DNA from: Actinomycetota bacterium
GTDB taxonomy: Bacteria; Actinomycetota; Acidimicrobiia; Spongiisociales; UBA4744
Assembly: GCA_013152275.1 (NCBI GenBank)
Contig: JAADGS010000027.1
Location: 134,336 to 198,335, forward strand
Direction: 5' to 3'
Length of the DNA: 64,000 nt
Shown: positions 1 to 8,567 of the stretch, one piece after another
How the letters are laid out: the number at the start of each line of letters is the position of its first letter
Position numbering within the stretch: the first letter of the stretch is position 1
Notes under the pieces: generated by a model
Database searches by the model: none
Seen by the model: only the letters and a program-made list of their open reading frames with translations
What the model was told of the DNA's origin: nothing
Program-made: the position numbers and the translations under genes

Positions 1-2
1 CG

Positions 3-164
3 GAGGTGTTCGTCGATCTGCACGCGGAGGTCGACCCCGACATCACCGTCGAGGAGGGACACCGCATGAGCAGGACCGTCATGGAAGAGGTTCGTGAGGC
101 GTTCCCCGAGGTGGTCGACGTGCTCGTGCATCTGTGCCCGTCCGGGGTCCGGCACTCGAAATGA
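3..164 (+). CDS. Cation diffusion facilitator transporter, C-terminal end (partial)
   Basis: Only the last 53 codons lie in the window. They read as the cytoplasmic dimerisation domain that ends CDF-family divalent metal exporters: VFVDLHAEVDPDITVEEGH, then a helix, then EVVDVLVHLCP. In this family the domain binds Zn2+, Fe2+ or Co2+ and couples dimerisation to proton-driven metal efflux across the inner membrane. The membrane part and the start are outside the window, so metal specificity cannot be judged. The gene converges on the decayed methyltransferase, with the two stop codons adjacent. Confidence 0.8.
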   Translation, partial: EVFVDLHAEVDPDITVEEGHRMSRTVMEEVREAFPEVVDVLVHLCPSGVRHSK

Positions 165-922
165 TCACGTCCGTTTACGGAGCTTCCAGGCTTCTTTGGC
201 GGGCCGGCGCCGCGCCCATTCGACGGTGACGAAGTCGTACCACGTGCAAGCGTCCGGTGGCGGACGCACTTCGATCAGATCCAGTATCTCGAGCCCCCGA
301 TCGCGAAAGATGCGGATCTGGTCGCCGTGGCTCAGGTGGAACTCGATTGCCGGGTTGCCCGGCCACTCGAACCGGTGCATGCCGAAGAGGTTTCGCTTGA
401 GCGTCGTGTCGGCGGGGATGCCGTCCTCGTCGGGGACGCACATCATGAGCAGAGTCGAGTTCCCGAAGATGATCAGCTCACCTCCCGGTTTCAGGACTCT
501 GGCTGCTTCGGGAATCCACCGGTACGGATCGGACCAGATGGTCGCTCCGTATTCGGAGATCACCAGATCGAAGTGCTCGTCGCGAAACGGGAGTGCCTCT
601 GCGATGCCATGGATCAACGGAAAGACGAGGCCGTGCTCGTGCTGCATGCGCCGCGCCGTTGCGAGTCGGGCCGGAGAGTTGTCGAGTCCGACGACCCGCG
701 CGCCGCGACGAGAAAGCCAAGCGGAGACGTACGCAATTCCGTAACCATCGTCGGGCACGTCCTTGCTGTCGATGTCGGGGAGGAGTCCGAGTTCGGTCTC
801 GGCCATGCCCCAGACCCCCACGACGGTTCGCTCGCCCAGTTGCGTTCCCCGGCTGCGACCTAGTCGCCGGCGGAGTCGTTCCACGCGGTCCGGTCGTACT
901 GGATGTAGCCGGGCAGGTCCAT
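165..922 (-). pseudogene. SAM-dependent methyltransferase, class I, with stop and frameshift
   Basis: The C-terminal 200 residues read as a class I methyltransferase: GLDNSPARL, LPFRDEHFDLVIS, ARVLKPGGELI. The family's usual N-terminus (MDLPGYIQYDRTAWNDSAGD) is present from ATG at 922. It is cut by an in-frame TAG at 862-860 where TAC would keep the frame. A one-base loss in a run of G about 45 bases later is needed to reach the frame of the rest (SWG then VWG). The SAM-binding motif I, normally like LELGCGTAY, reads PDDGYGIAY, so the catalytic core has changed too. A GTG at 932 could start a long ORF, but its first 40 residues resemble nothing in the family. I read this as a pseudogene; sequencing error could explain the frameshift but not the motif I changes. 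Confidence 0.75.
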
Positions 923-987
923 CGGCGCTCACCCAATCCGACGTGTTCCACCACGCTATGATTTGGTGATCGACGAAAGGAAATTCC

Positions 988-1182
988 TTGGCAATCCCAT
1001 GGGCGGCCCTGGCTCCGGTGATGGCGCTTGCCCTCGCCTTCGTCGTCTACTGCTGGATCGACATCGCCCGATCGCGCGTCCGGTACCTCCCCAAGTGGCT
1101 GTGGGCGGTCATCTGCATCATCTCCGTGCCGGCCGGAGGCATCATCTATCTGCTGATCGGCCGGGAAGAGGGAAGTCCGTGA
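988..1182 (+). CDS. Small PLDc_N-type membrane protein
   Basis: This 64-residue protein has two membrane segments (about residues 5-25 and 37-57) joined by a basic loop, ending LLIGREEGSP. That is the layout of the phospholipase D N-terminal (PLDc_N) domain, which in Actinomycetota often stands alone before an ABC exporter. It starts at TTG 988 with AAAGGA eight bases upstream. Its stop overlaps the GTG of the ABC ATPase (GTGA), so the two are translationally coupled. It is probably a membrane accessory of the exporter; no enzyme motif is present. Confidence 0.7.
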   Translation: MAIPWAALAPVMALALAFVVYCWIDIARSRVRYLPKWLWAVICIISVPAGGIIYLLIGREEGSP

Positions 1183-2060
1183 TCGTCCGGACCTCCGGCC
1201 TTGTCAAGGAGTACGGTTCCACGACCGCCTTGGCGGGGGTCGATCTCGAGGTGAGTGAGGGCTCGGTGTACGGGCTGGTCGGATCGAACGGCGCGGGCAA
1301 GACGACGCTGCTCGCGATCCTCTCCGGGCTACGGCGCCCGACCGGCGGCTCGGTGCACCTTGGTGTTTCCTCTGCCGAGATGGCCGTGCTCCCGGACACC
1401 CCCCATTTCGACAAGTGGCTGACCGGTCGAGAAGTCGTCGACCTCGCTCGGAACCTGTCGGAGCGTTCGATCACCGAGTCACGCGTGGGAGAGGTCCTGG
1501 AGCTGACCGGAATCATCGACGCGGCGGAGCAGAAAGTCGGCGGATACTCACGGGGCATGCTCCAACGCCTCGGGCTTGCCGCAACCGTCGTGGCCGAACC
1601 GAAGCTGCTGCTTCTCGATGAGCCGTCGGCCGCACTCGATCCGGCCGGCCGTCGAGAGGTGCTGGATCTCGTTACGAAGATTCGTGGAGAGGCGACCGTT
1701 GTGTTCTCGAGTCACATCCTCTCCGACGTGCAAGAGGTCTGTGACACGGTGGGAGTCCTGGACCATGGCCGCCTTCGGTTCCAGGGGCCGATCGGTGAGC
1801 TGCTGAGCGGCCGGGCGGCACCCGCGTACCGGGTGCGTCTTCGGCCTCCGGCCGTGCCTGCGGTCGCCGCTCTCCAAGAGCAGCCCTGGGTGCAGGAGGT
1901 CGCCGTGCTCGGTGATGGCGATCTGCGTGTGTCGGTGACCTCGCTCGAGGATGCGGAGCGATACCTGCCTGGCGTGCTCGCCGGCGTGGAGGCGCGTGTC
2001 GTGTCGATCGCTCCCGAGGCCGCCACACTCGAAGAAGTGTTTCTGGAGCTGACTCGATGA
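1179..2060 (+). CDS. ABC transporter ATP-binding protein
   Basis: A 293-residue cytoplasmic ATPase of the ABC-2/CcmA type. Walker A GSNGAGKTT lies at residues 35-43, the signature is the degenerate YSRGM, and Walker B LLLLDEPSAALDP is followed by the usual H-loop (SSHILSD). A roughly 80-residue C-terminal extension follows the nucleotide-binding domain, as in antibiotic and lipid exporters. The start is taken as GTG 1179, overlapping the upstream stop, because residues encoded before it belong to another frame. Its stop overlaps the permease ATG (ATGA). It should power the export of an unknown substrate through the neighbouring permease. Confidence 0.9.
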   Translation: MIVRTSGLVKEYGSTTALAGVDLEVSEGSVYGLVGSNGAGKTTLLAILSGLRRPTGGSVHLGVSSAEMAVLPDTPHFDKWLTGREVVDLARNLSERSITESRVGEVLELTGIIDAAEQKVGGYSRGMLQRLGLAATVVAEPKLLLLDEPSAALDPAGRREVLDLVTKIRGEATVVFSSHILSDVQEVCDTVGVLDHGRLRFQGPIGELLSGRAAPAYRVRLRPPAVPAVAALQEQPWVQEVAVLGDGDLRVSVTSLEDAERYLPGVLAGVEARVVSIAPEAATLEEVFLELTR

Positions 2061-2806
2061 ACCTCTGGCGGCTGGAATGGCTTCGACTGTGGCGCACCAA
2101 GCGGTGGATCGCCCTGGTGGGTGTGTACCTCTTCTTCGGGTTTCTCGGCCCCCTCAGCGCTCGCTACCTCAACGAGATCCTGGCCCGGACCGCGCAGCTC
2201 CAGGGAGGTGCGGTCATCAAACTGCCGCCTCCGACTCCTGCCGATGGGATCGCCCAGTACGTCGGGAACATCGCGCAGTTGGGCATACTGGTCGTCGTGG
2301 TAGTTGCTGCCGGCGCGTTTGCGATGAAACCGGAGATGGCAACGTTCCTGCGCACGCGAGTCCAGAGCATGGTCCGGCTCCTCCTCCCACGCTATGTCGT
2401 CAGCGTGACCGCGGCCACCGGAGCGTTCCTGCTGGGGACCGGCGCAGCGTGGTATGAGACGAGCGTGCTCCTCGGCGGTCTCCCCGTGGGGAGGATGTTT
2501 GCCGGCATCGGGTACGGGGTCCTGGCGCTCCTGTTCGTCGTGTCTGTGGTCGCCGCCGCGTCCTCTCGGTCGAAGAACACGCTTGGGACGGTCCTGATCT
2601 CCATCGTCGCTCTGTTGCTACTCCCGCTGATCGGCCTGATTCACGGTGTGGCCAAGTGGGTTCCCACTTCGCTGATCACTGCGATGAGTGATCTCGCCCG
2701 GGATGCCTCCATAGGCGACTTCGCGAAGACGGCGATCGTGACGGTGATCGTCACCGCGGGGCTCTTGTGGTTCGCGGTGTGGGGGCATGCACGCCGCGAG
2801 GTGTGA
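2057..2806 (+). CDS. ABC-2 type transporter permease
   Basis: A 249-residue membrane protein with about six hydrophobic segments: one near residues 20-38, a pair around 75-95 and 110-130, and three between 155 and 245. It begins at ATG 2057 inside the stop of the ATPase gene, so the two subunits are coupled. It resembles ABC-2 permeases of actinobacterial drug or lipid exporters by topology rather than by any diagnostic motif. It is the last gene of the PLDc_N-ATPase-permease operon and converges on the MacB-like operon. Confidence 0.8.
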   Translation: MNLWRLEWLRLWRTKRWIALVGVYLFFGFLGPLSARYLNEILARTAQLQGGAVIKLPPPTPADGIAQYVGNIAQLGILVVVVVAAGAFAMKPEMATFLRTRVQSMVRLLLPRYVVSVTAATGAFLLGTGAAWYETSVLLGGLPVGRMFAGIGYGVLALLFVVSVVAAASSRSKNTLGTVLISIVALLLLPLIGLIHGVAKWVPTSLITAMSDLARDASIGDFAKTAIVTVIVTAGLLWFAVWGHARREV

Positions 2807-2840
2807 CGGCCGGGTCGCAAGTGTTGGCACTCCGTGGCAG

Positions 2841-2864
2841 CTCCTCCGCCACGAACCGGAGGAG
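2841..2864. terminator. Hairpin between convergent operons
   Basis: CTCCTCCG (2841-2848) pairs with CGGAGGAG (2857-2864) around an 8-base loop, in the 72-base gap between two convergent genes. There is no clear U-run, so termination is inferred from position. Confidence 0.4.
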
Positions 2865-2878
2865 GCGGCTGTCTTTCG

Positions 2879-4075
2879 TCAGCCCGTTCGCAGCGCCTCG
2901 GTCGGTGACATCCTCGCGGCACGCATGGCCGGGTACAGGCCGGCGATCGCTCCGATGACCAGAGCGGCGCCCAGCCCGCCGACCCACGAGATCGTCGGGA
3001 TCAACGTCGTCCATCCTTTCAGCTGCGAGTAGGCGGCCGTGACCGCGGCTCCGAGGGCCACTCCGCCCAGTCCGCCGACCGTCGAGAGCAGGAACGACTC
3101 TCCGAGGAATTGGAGTGCCACGTGCCGTCGCGTTGCGCCGAGAGCTCTTCGAAGTCCGATCTCGGAGCGACGCTCGAGCACCGAGATCACCATGACGTTC
3201 GCGATGCCGACACCTCCGACGAGGAGCGCGATGGCGCCGAGCCCGAGAAAGAGAGCGGTGAGCGCGTCGTCTGCCGCTTCGCGTGCTTCGAGAGCATCGG
3301 TCGGTCGGGAGACTTCCACTTCCTCAGGGTTCTCCGGGTTGGTCGTCGCGGCGAGCACACCCATGACCGCGTCGACCTGATCGGGAGTGGTCCTCACATA
3401 CAGGGTGCTCGGGACACCGTCGGCGTCGAGGTAGGTTTTCGCGGCCTGGATCGGCACGATCGCGGCACGATCGAGATCGGGGCTCAGATCGAGCGGGTCG
3501 AGGATTCCCCGTACGGCGAACCATTGATCCCCCAGCCATATCTTCGGTGCGGCATCCAGGCTGGAGATCCCGAGCCGTTCTGCCGCGACCGCACCAAGTA
3601 CGACGGTCGGATAGGAACCTTGCTCGTCGAGGAACGTGCCGTCGGCAACGGTGCCTTGGAGCGTGTCGAGAAGGTTCGGGTCCACCGCCCTGACGGTGAT
3701 CCCGCCGCTCTGTGTCGAGGGCACGTAGTCGGTGCGATAGACCTTCGCGCCGACGTTGCTGACCGAGGAGACGGCCCGCACGGGTCCGATCCGCTCGATC
3801 ATGGACACGGCCGTGTCCGGAAGCTCCCCTCTGCCGATGCCGATTCCCTGGCCGGCTTCCACGGTGAGGAGGTTCGTTCCGAGCCGATCGAGTTTGGCCA
3901 GCAGATCCGACTTGCTCGACTCGGAGAGTCCGAGCACGCCCACGATCGCTGCGATGCCGATCATGATGCCGAGCATCGACAGGGCAGCACGCAGCTTGCG
4001 TGTGCGAAGACCCACCGTGGCCGTGCGGAACACGTCACCGATGTGCAGCTTGGACGGAGTCAGACCGTCCGGCAT
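2879..4075 (-). CDS. MacB-like ABC transporter permease (FtsX/MacB fold)
   Basis: A 398-residue permease with the MacB layout: one membrane helix near residues 33-55 after a basic LRTRKLRAALSMLGI stretch, a roughly 210-residue extracytoplasmic domain, then three C-terminal helices (about 272-295, 325-350, 362-385). The conserved ERRSEIGLRRALGATRRHV coupling segment is present. It is the last gene of a lipoprotein-adaptor-ATPase-permease operon and overlaps the ATPase stop. MacB-type machines move substrates by mechanotransmission without carrying them through the membrane. In a monoderm the substrate is probably a peptide or an envelope component; its identity cannot be read from sequence. 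Confidence 0.9.
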   Translation of the reverse strand: MPDGLTPSKLHIGDVFRTATVGLRTRKLRAALSMLGIMIGIAAIVGVLGLSESSKSDLLAKLDRLGTNLLTVEAGQGIGIGRGELPDTAVSMIERIGPVRAVSSVSNVGAKVYRTDYVPSTQSGGITVRAVDPNLLDTLQGTVADGTFLDEQGSYPTVVLGAVAAERLGISSLDAAPKIWLGDQWFAVRGILDPLDLSPDLDRAAIVPIQAAKTYLDADGVPSTLYVRTTPDQVDAVMGVLAATTNPENPEEVEVSRPTDALEAREAADDALTALFLGLGAIALLVGGVGIANVMVISVLERRSEIGLRRALGATRRHVALQFLGESFLLSTVGGLGGVALGAAVTAAYSQLKGWTTLIPTISWVGGLGAALVIGAIAGLYPAMRAARMSPTEALRTG

Positions 4076-4779
4076 CAGGCCGCAACCCCGGTGTCATAGT
4101 CGATGATGCCGTCCCTGATACCTACGCGGCGGGGCATCTGGTCGGCGATCTCGCGGTTGTGGGTGATCACGACGATCGTCACCCCGTCGGTATTGAGATC
4201 TTCGAGGAGTTCTACGATCGCGTCACTCGAACGCGTGTCGAGGTTTCCGGTCGGCTCGTCGGCGAGGACGATGGCCGGATTCCCCACGATGGCCCTGGCG
4301 ACGGCGACCCGCTGCCGTTCGCCACCGGACAGCTTGTTCGATACCTGATCGAGGCGGTGTCCGAGCCCGACACGCTCCAGCGCCGCGGCGGCCATCTCGC
4401 GGCGCTTCCTGGCCGGGATTCCCGTGTAGAGAAGGCCGTCCGCAACGTTGTCGAGTGCCGTGTAGTCACTGAGCAGGAAGAACCGCTGGAAGACGAAGCC
4501 GATGTGACGCGAACGCAACGCAGACATCTGCTTGTCCGACAGAGAGGCGATGTCGTAGCCGGCGACATGGATCCGGCCGGACGAAGGGCGGTCGAGGGTC
4601 CCCATGATGTGGAGCAGCGTCGATTTCCCCGATCCGGATGGTCCGACGACGGAGACGAGCTCGCCGGAGCGGATCTGCAGATCGATGCCGCGAAGTGCCC
4701 GCACCGGCGGCGTGCCGGCATAGGTCTTGATCACATTGGAGAGCGACAAGACGGTCGAGAGGTCGGTGGGCTCCGTCAC
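4075..4779 (-). CDS. LolD/MacB-type ABC transporter ATPase
   Basis: A 234-residue ATPase with Walker A GPSGSGKST (about residues 46-54), Q-loop, signature LSGGERQRV, Walker B IVLADEPTGNLDT and H-loop VITHN. The LADEPTGNLD form is characteristic of the LolD/MacB/FtsE subfamily, which fits the neighbouring FtsX-fold permease. It starts at GTG 4779, overlapping the stop of the adaptor gene (GTGA). Confidence 0.93.
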   Translation of the reverse strand: MTEPTDLSTVLSLSNVIKTYAGTPPVRALRGIDLQIRSGELVSVVGPSGSGKSTLLHIMGTLDRPSSGRIHVAGYDIASLSDKQMSALRSRHIGFVFQRFFLLSDYTALDNVADGLLYTGIPARKRREMAAAALERVGLGHRLDQVSNKLSGGERQRVAVARAIVGNPAIVLADEPTGNLDTRSSDAIVELLEDLNTDGVTIVVITHNREIADQMPRRVGIRDGIIDYDTGVAA

Positions 4780-5819
4780 GGAACCACGACCCGGTCGCCT
4801 GCGGCCACCTCGCCGGACGTGATCTCGACGAGCCCGTCGGCGTACATGCCCGGTTCGACGGCCACGAGATGGGTCGAGTCGCCGTCGCCGATCTCTACGG
4901 CGTAGCCCCCTTCCGAGAGTGCCAGCAGTGCGGTGACGGGTACGGCCAGCACGTCGTATGCCGCGTCGGTGACGATGCCGACGTCTACCGTCGAGTTCCC
5001 GAAGCTCGCTGCGGCCTTCGGATCGTCGAGGGAGATCGTCACCGAGGTCGATGTCGCTCCTCCCTGGCCGACGCTCGTATCGAGCGATGTCACGGTTCCA
5101 CCCATGTCGGTGTCGTCGGGAAGTGTCACCGTGACACGGTCATCCACTTCGAACAGTCCTTCATCGGAAGGGTCCAGGGTCACGGTGACCACCGAGTCGC
5201 TGGAAGACGTGGACAGCACAGGTGTTCCGTCGCGGACGCCCGAACCCAGTTGAACGAGTGTGTCGGCCACTCGCACCGGTCCCGTGAGGAACACGACTTC
5301 GCCGAGATCGACGATCCCATCGACGGGTGCGCCGATGTCCTCTTGCCAATCCTTGACCATCGTTCGGGTGTACGACGTGAACTCCTCGTCCACGGTCACC
5401 TTGCCGTCGGGGTCATAGCCGAGAGCCACGAGCGCTTTCTCCAGCTGCCTCACGTCGGCGCCCTCGGTGCCCTTGCGCAGCGGACGCCACGCCGGCAGGT
5501 CTCCGTAGAGGAGGGTGACCGGCTGGTCGTTGATGACGAAGAGCGTGTCTCCCTGCTCGAGCGTGGAATCATCGTCGACGGAGGAGACGAGGGTTCCGTT
5601 GAGACGATTCAGAATCGGGTCGGTGGAGGTGTAGCCGAGGGTTCCGCTCACCGTCTCGGTCTGTTCGAGGTCGGTGACCGTTGCTTCCGCAAATCGGAGG
5701 GCTCTGACGGTCGTGGCCGTCGCGTTCTCTGTTCCGCCCCTGAGCGAATACCAGACGCCGGCTCCTCCGGCGACCAGAATCACGATGATGGCGGCGATCC
5801 AGCGTCCCGCTCGCCCCAT
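4776..5819 (-). CDS. Efflux adaptor (MacA/HlyD-like) with peptidoglycan-binding domain
   Basis: A 347-residue protein anchored by one N-terminal helix (about residues 7-25). A barrel-like region that includes LEQGDTLFVINDQPV is followed by a peptidoglycan-binding-1-like helical domain (LEKALVALGYDPDGK) and then beta-rich repeats typical of periplasmic adaptors. In Gram-positives such adaptors pair with MacB-type permeases. The start is ATG 5819, overlapping the stop of the lipoprotein gene; the longer upstream reading lies in the lipoprotein gene and is not coding. It probably links the transporter to the cell wall. Confidence 0.85.
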   Translation of the reverse strand: MGRAGRWIAAIIVILVAGGAGVWYSLRGGTENATATTVRALRFAEATVTDLEQTETVSGTLGYTSTDPILNRLNGTLVSSVDDDSTLEQGDTLFVINDQPVTLLYGDLPAWRPLRKGTEGADVRQLEKALVALGYDPDGKVTVDEEFTSYTRTMVKDWQEDIGAPVDGIVDLGEVVFLTGPVRVADTLVQLGSGVRDGTPVLSTSSSDSVVTVTLDPSDEGLFEVDDRVTVTLPDDTDMGGTVTSLDTSVGQGGATSTSVTISLDDPKAAASFGNSTVDVGIVTDAAYDVLAVPVTALLALSEGGYAVEIGDGDSTHLVAVEPGMYADGLVEITSGEVAAGDRVVVP

Positions 5820-6427
5820 CAGCCGCCTCCTCCTCCCGGTCCGACGGCACCCCGGGTTCCTCCGAGGAAGCCGGGAAGGTTCGTGAAGATGCTCTGGCAG
5901 GCGTCGTTGGCTTTGATGAAGGCCGGATCGCTCGGGTCGATATCGGCGAAGGGTCCGCGAGGCGGGCCGTCCCCGGATCCGGGTGAACCGACGTTGGAGA
6001 AGTCGGGGTCTGGCATGTCGTAGCCGTTCTCGCGCATGCAGGCCGCATACGTGACGAACGTGTCTTCGAGCTGTGTCCGATCCTGCTGCCGGAACCCGAT
6101 GGCGACCCGTTCGAGAATCGGACCGCACGCATCCCGTGCCTTCTGGAAGAGTTCCCGATCATTCGGGTCGAAGTTGGTGGGACGGGAGAGCCGCAGGTTG
6201 CCGTTTGCGTCTACGACCGGATCCTCGATCTCGATCCCCTGTTCACGAAGGCACGCCGTGAAGTCGAGCATCGCCTGCTCGAAGTCGACCTCGGTCGTCG
6301 TCGTGGTGCTGCTTTGGGGCGTGGTGTCTTCGAGCGATGCCACCGCATCACTGCTCGTGCTTCCTCCACCGCATGCTGCCGCGACCAGGCCGAAGGCAGC
6401 CACGAGTGTGATGAGTCTGATGCTCAT
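5819..6427 (-). CDS. Secreted lipoprotein of the MacAB-like operon
   Basis: A 202-residue lipoprotein precursor with a signal peptide and lipobox (LVAAAC, Cys19), then a Ser/Thr-rich spacer. Two related segments follow, FTACLREQGIEIEDP and YAACMRENGYDMPDP, each ahead of a helix ending in a second cysteine (ACGPI, ACQSI), so each repeat could form one disulfide. The C-terminus is Gly/Pro-rich. Proteins with this duplicated C-x-R-x-x-G pattern are common next to MacAB-like operons in Actinomycetota, but their role is not established. It is the first gene of the operon, about 55 bases downstream of tandem regulator repeats. Confidence 0.85.
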   Translation of the reverse strand: MSIRLITLVAAFGLVAAACGGGSTSSDAVASLEDTTPQSSTTTTTEVDFEQAMLDFTACLREQGIEIEDPVVDANGNLRLSRPTNFDPNDRELFQKARDACGPILERVAIGFRQQDRTQLEDTFVTYAACMRENGYDMPDPDFSNVGSPGSGDGPPRGPFADIDPSDPAFIKANDACQSIFTNLPGFLGGTRGAVGPGGGGG

Positions 6428-6482
6428 GGGCTTCCTCTCAGGAGTATCCAGAGTGACGATCGCGCACCGGGCTTAACGGCAC

Positions 6483-6511
6483 GTGAAGGGAGCATGAGAA
6501 TGTGATGAGAA
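6483..6511 (-). promoter_or_regulatory. Tandem direct-repeat operator of the efflux operon
   Basis: Read on the minus strand, TTCTCAT, TTCTCAT and CCTTCAC are spaced exactly 11 bases apart (6511-6505, 6500-6494, 6489-6483). The same repeats precede the OmpR-type regulator gene at 8568 and follow the kinase gene at 10588. OmpR-family regulators bind direct repeats with one-turn spacing, so this is probably that regulator's site. Confidence 0.65.
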
Positions 6512-6737
6512 AACCTGCGCCTGACACGGCGGCCTTTCTCACATTGCCTCCTGAGGAAGGCAGCGGAGTCGTGGCACCACATCATTGCCATGGCGCCTTC
6601 TGCCCCCCTGTCTTGCCTGTCCTCGAGCCTGGGTAGACGGCCATCGCACGGTCCGCCGTCCGGGAACCGGATGAGTCGTAGCCCCTTCGACCGGCGAGGC
6701 GCCCCGAGTTCGACGGGCGGGCAGGTCCGGACGTGGA
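6512..6737. other. Intergenic, no gene seen
   Basis: Together with the operator this makes a 310-base gap between the aminotransferase stop and the lipoprotein start. The one ORF crossing it on the minus strand is Arg/Pro-rich and looks like a shadow. No other structure is apparent. Confidence 0.5.
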
Positions 6738-8441
6738 TCAGCGCATGTCCGCCTCGACCTCCTGCGGGAGGGGGAACCAGCGGATGGCTTCTGCGGAGGG
6801 TGACAGGCTGATCGGCTCACCATCGAACGGTGCGAGGGGCTGCCCGAGGATCCGACGCGCCGCAGACAAGTAGGCCGGAAGGCGATCGAGGGGTTCGACC
6901 GGCCGACGTCGAGGGTAGGTCATCGCCGCTCCGTCGTAGGTGATGTCGGCGAGTGCCATCGGAGGCACGCGGGTCCCGGCTCGATGCCGCCACACTGCCG
7001 TCGCGGGGTCGACGCCGTACCGGCTCAGGATCCGCCATCCGTCGTTGGCGATGAGGTGCACTGCGTCGACGATGTAGGAGAACTCGTCCTCGCCGATGAA
7101 GTAGTTGAAGTTGACGCGAGCCCAACCGGGCTTGATGATCTCGCAGCCATCCTCGACCTCCTTCTCGAGACGTCGGCTCATCTCGTGGTCGATACCGAGG
7201 AGACGATGTCCGTACGGCCCGGCGCAGGAGCAACCGCCGCGTGCCTGAATGCCGAAGAGGTCGTTCAAGAGTGCAACGACGTAGTTGTGGTGGAGCCACC
7301 GGTCGATCCCGAAGCGTTCGGGAGCGCGCACCACGAACGACACGATCGAGAGCCGATCGGCGTCGGGGTTGCCGAGGATCCGGATGTTCGGATCGTCTCG
7401 CCAGGAACCGATCGCTCGACGGATGAACGCTGACTCGCGGCGCCGAATCTCGTCGGATCCGACCGCCTCCTTGAGTTGGAACACGAGTCCGGCTCTGATC
7501 GACTCGACGATCGCCGGCGTGCCGCCCTCCTCACGGTGCTCCTGATCGCGGAGGTAGTGGTGCTCGAACGAGCTCACGTAGCTGACCGTCCCTCCGCCCG
7601 GCACCGACGGAACCCGATTGTGGAGGAGATCGCGACGTACGGCGAGCACACCGGGAGTCTGCGGCCCACCGATGAACTTGTGCGGAGAGATGAACACGGC
7701 ATCCTTGTAGTCGTCACCGTGCGTGTCCGGGGATCGGAGCTCGACCGCGACGTAGGGTGCCGCAGCCGCGAAATCCCAGAACGACAAGGCTCCGTGACGG
7801 TGCAGCATGGACGAGATCGCCGACGTGTCGGTGATGATGCCGGTGACGTTGGAGGCGGCGGAGAAACTGCCGATTCGCAGAGGGCGGTTCTGGTACTCGA
7901 CCAGCATCTCGTCGAGATGTCCGAGGTCGATGTGGCCGTCGTCGTCCTCGCGGATCTCGACAACGTCGGCGATCGATTCGAGCCAGGGGAGTTCGTTGGA
8001 ATGATGCTCATACGGGCCGACGAAGACGACCGGCCTGTCCCTCGAGGGAATGTGGTCTTCGAGATGGTGGCGCTCATCGAGCTCGGCCGGGATTCGGATG
8101 CCGAGGATGGTGATCAGCTTGTCGATCGCTCCGGTCGACCCCGACCCACAGAAGATGACTGCGTGCTCATCATCGTTTCCGCCGAGGCATCGTTTGATGA
8201 TCGACCTGGCCTCTTCGCGGAACCGAGTTGTCTGGAGCCCCGTTCTGGACGTTTCGGTATGGGTGTTGGCATAGAGGGGCAAGACCACATCGTGGATGTA
8301 GTCCTCGATGAACGACAGCGGCTTCCCCGAGGCCGTGTAGTCGGCGTAGGTGATCCGCCGGGGGCCGAAGGGACCGTCGATCGCCGCATCGGCGCCGACC
8401 ACGGAAGAGCGAATCAACTCGATGAGGTTTTCGGTTGCCAT
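6738..8441 (-). CDS. Class V aminotransferase (cysteine desulfurase-like)
   Basis: A 567-residue PLP enzyme of the aminotransferase class V fold. Visible are the cofactor region (FCGSGSTGAIDKLI), the aspartate strand (ALSFWDFAAAAP), the Schiff-base lysine in SPHKFIGGPQTPG, and a cysteine loop RGGCSCAGPYGH. It is about 150 residues longer than SufS or IscS, with an extra C-terminal region. That size and the SPHK motif match the cysteine desulfurase/selenocysteine lyase-like proteins common in Actinomycetota, whose substrate is not settled. The start is ATG 8441; the reading continues upstream to 8510 but without a ribosome-binding site. It diverges from the response regulator gene. Confidence 0.85.
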   Translation of the reverse strand: MATENLIELIRSSVVGADAAIDGPFGPRRITYADYTASGKPLSFIEDYIHDVVLPLYANTHTETSRTGLQTTRFREEARSIIKRCLGGNDDEHAVIFCGSGSTGAIDKLITILGIRIPAELDERHHLEDHIPSRDRPVVFVGPYEHHSNELPWLESIADVVEIREDDDGHIDLGHLDEMLVEYQNRPLRIGSFSAASNVTGIITDTSAISSMLHRHGALSFWDFAAAAPYVAVELRSPDTHGDDYKDAVFISPHKFIGGPQTPGVLAVRRDLLHNRVPSVPGGGTVSYVSSFEHHYLRDQEHREEGGTPAIVESIRAGLVFQLKEAVGSDEIRRRESAFIRRAIGSWRDDPNIRILGNPDADRLSIVSFVVRAPERFGIDRWLHHNYVVALLNDLFGIQARGGCSCAGPYGHRLLGIDHEMSRRLEKEVEDGCEIIKPGWARVNFNYFIGEDEFSYIVDAVHLIANDGWRILSRYGVDPATAVWRHRAGTRVPPMALADITYDGAAMTYPRRRPVEPLDRLPAYLSAARRILGQPLAPFDGEPISLSPSAEAIRWFPLPQEVEADMR

Positions 8442-8503
8442 GCCTCGATGGTAGAGGGATCTGTTGGATTGCATCGGGTCGCGGACCGGGTCATGTCGGT
8501 TCC

Positions 8504-8543
8504 TTCTCACCCGTTTCTCATCTTCCTCTCACCATCTTCCTAA
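8504..8543 (+). promoter_or_regulatory. Tandem direct-repeat operator before the response regulator
   Basis: TTCTCAC (8504), TTCTCAT (8515), CTCTCAC (8526) and the weaker TTCCTAA (8537) are spaced 11 bases apart. They end 25 bases before the ATG of the regulator, with GGTACAGT as a possible -10. Matching arrays at 6483-6511 and 10578-10617 suggest autoregulation. Confidence 0.7.
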
Positions 8544-8567
8544 GCCTCCCCGGTACAGTGGCTTTTC

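Noticed and set aside
963..1178. N-terminal extension of the ABC ATPase at 1179
   Set aside because: The extra 72 residues are the small membrane gene read out of frame; GTG 1179 overlaps that gene's stop and gives a normal ABC N-terminus.
6539..6823. 94-codon minus-strand ORF
   Set aside because: Arg/Pro-rich composition, overlap with the aminotransferase gene in another frame, and no ribosome site.
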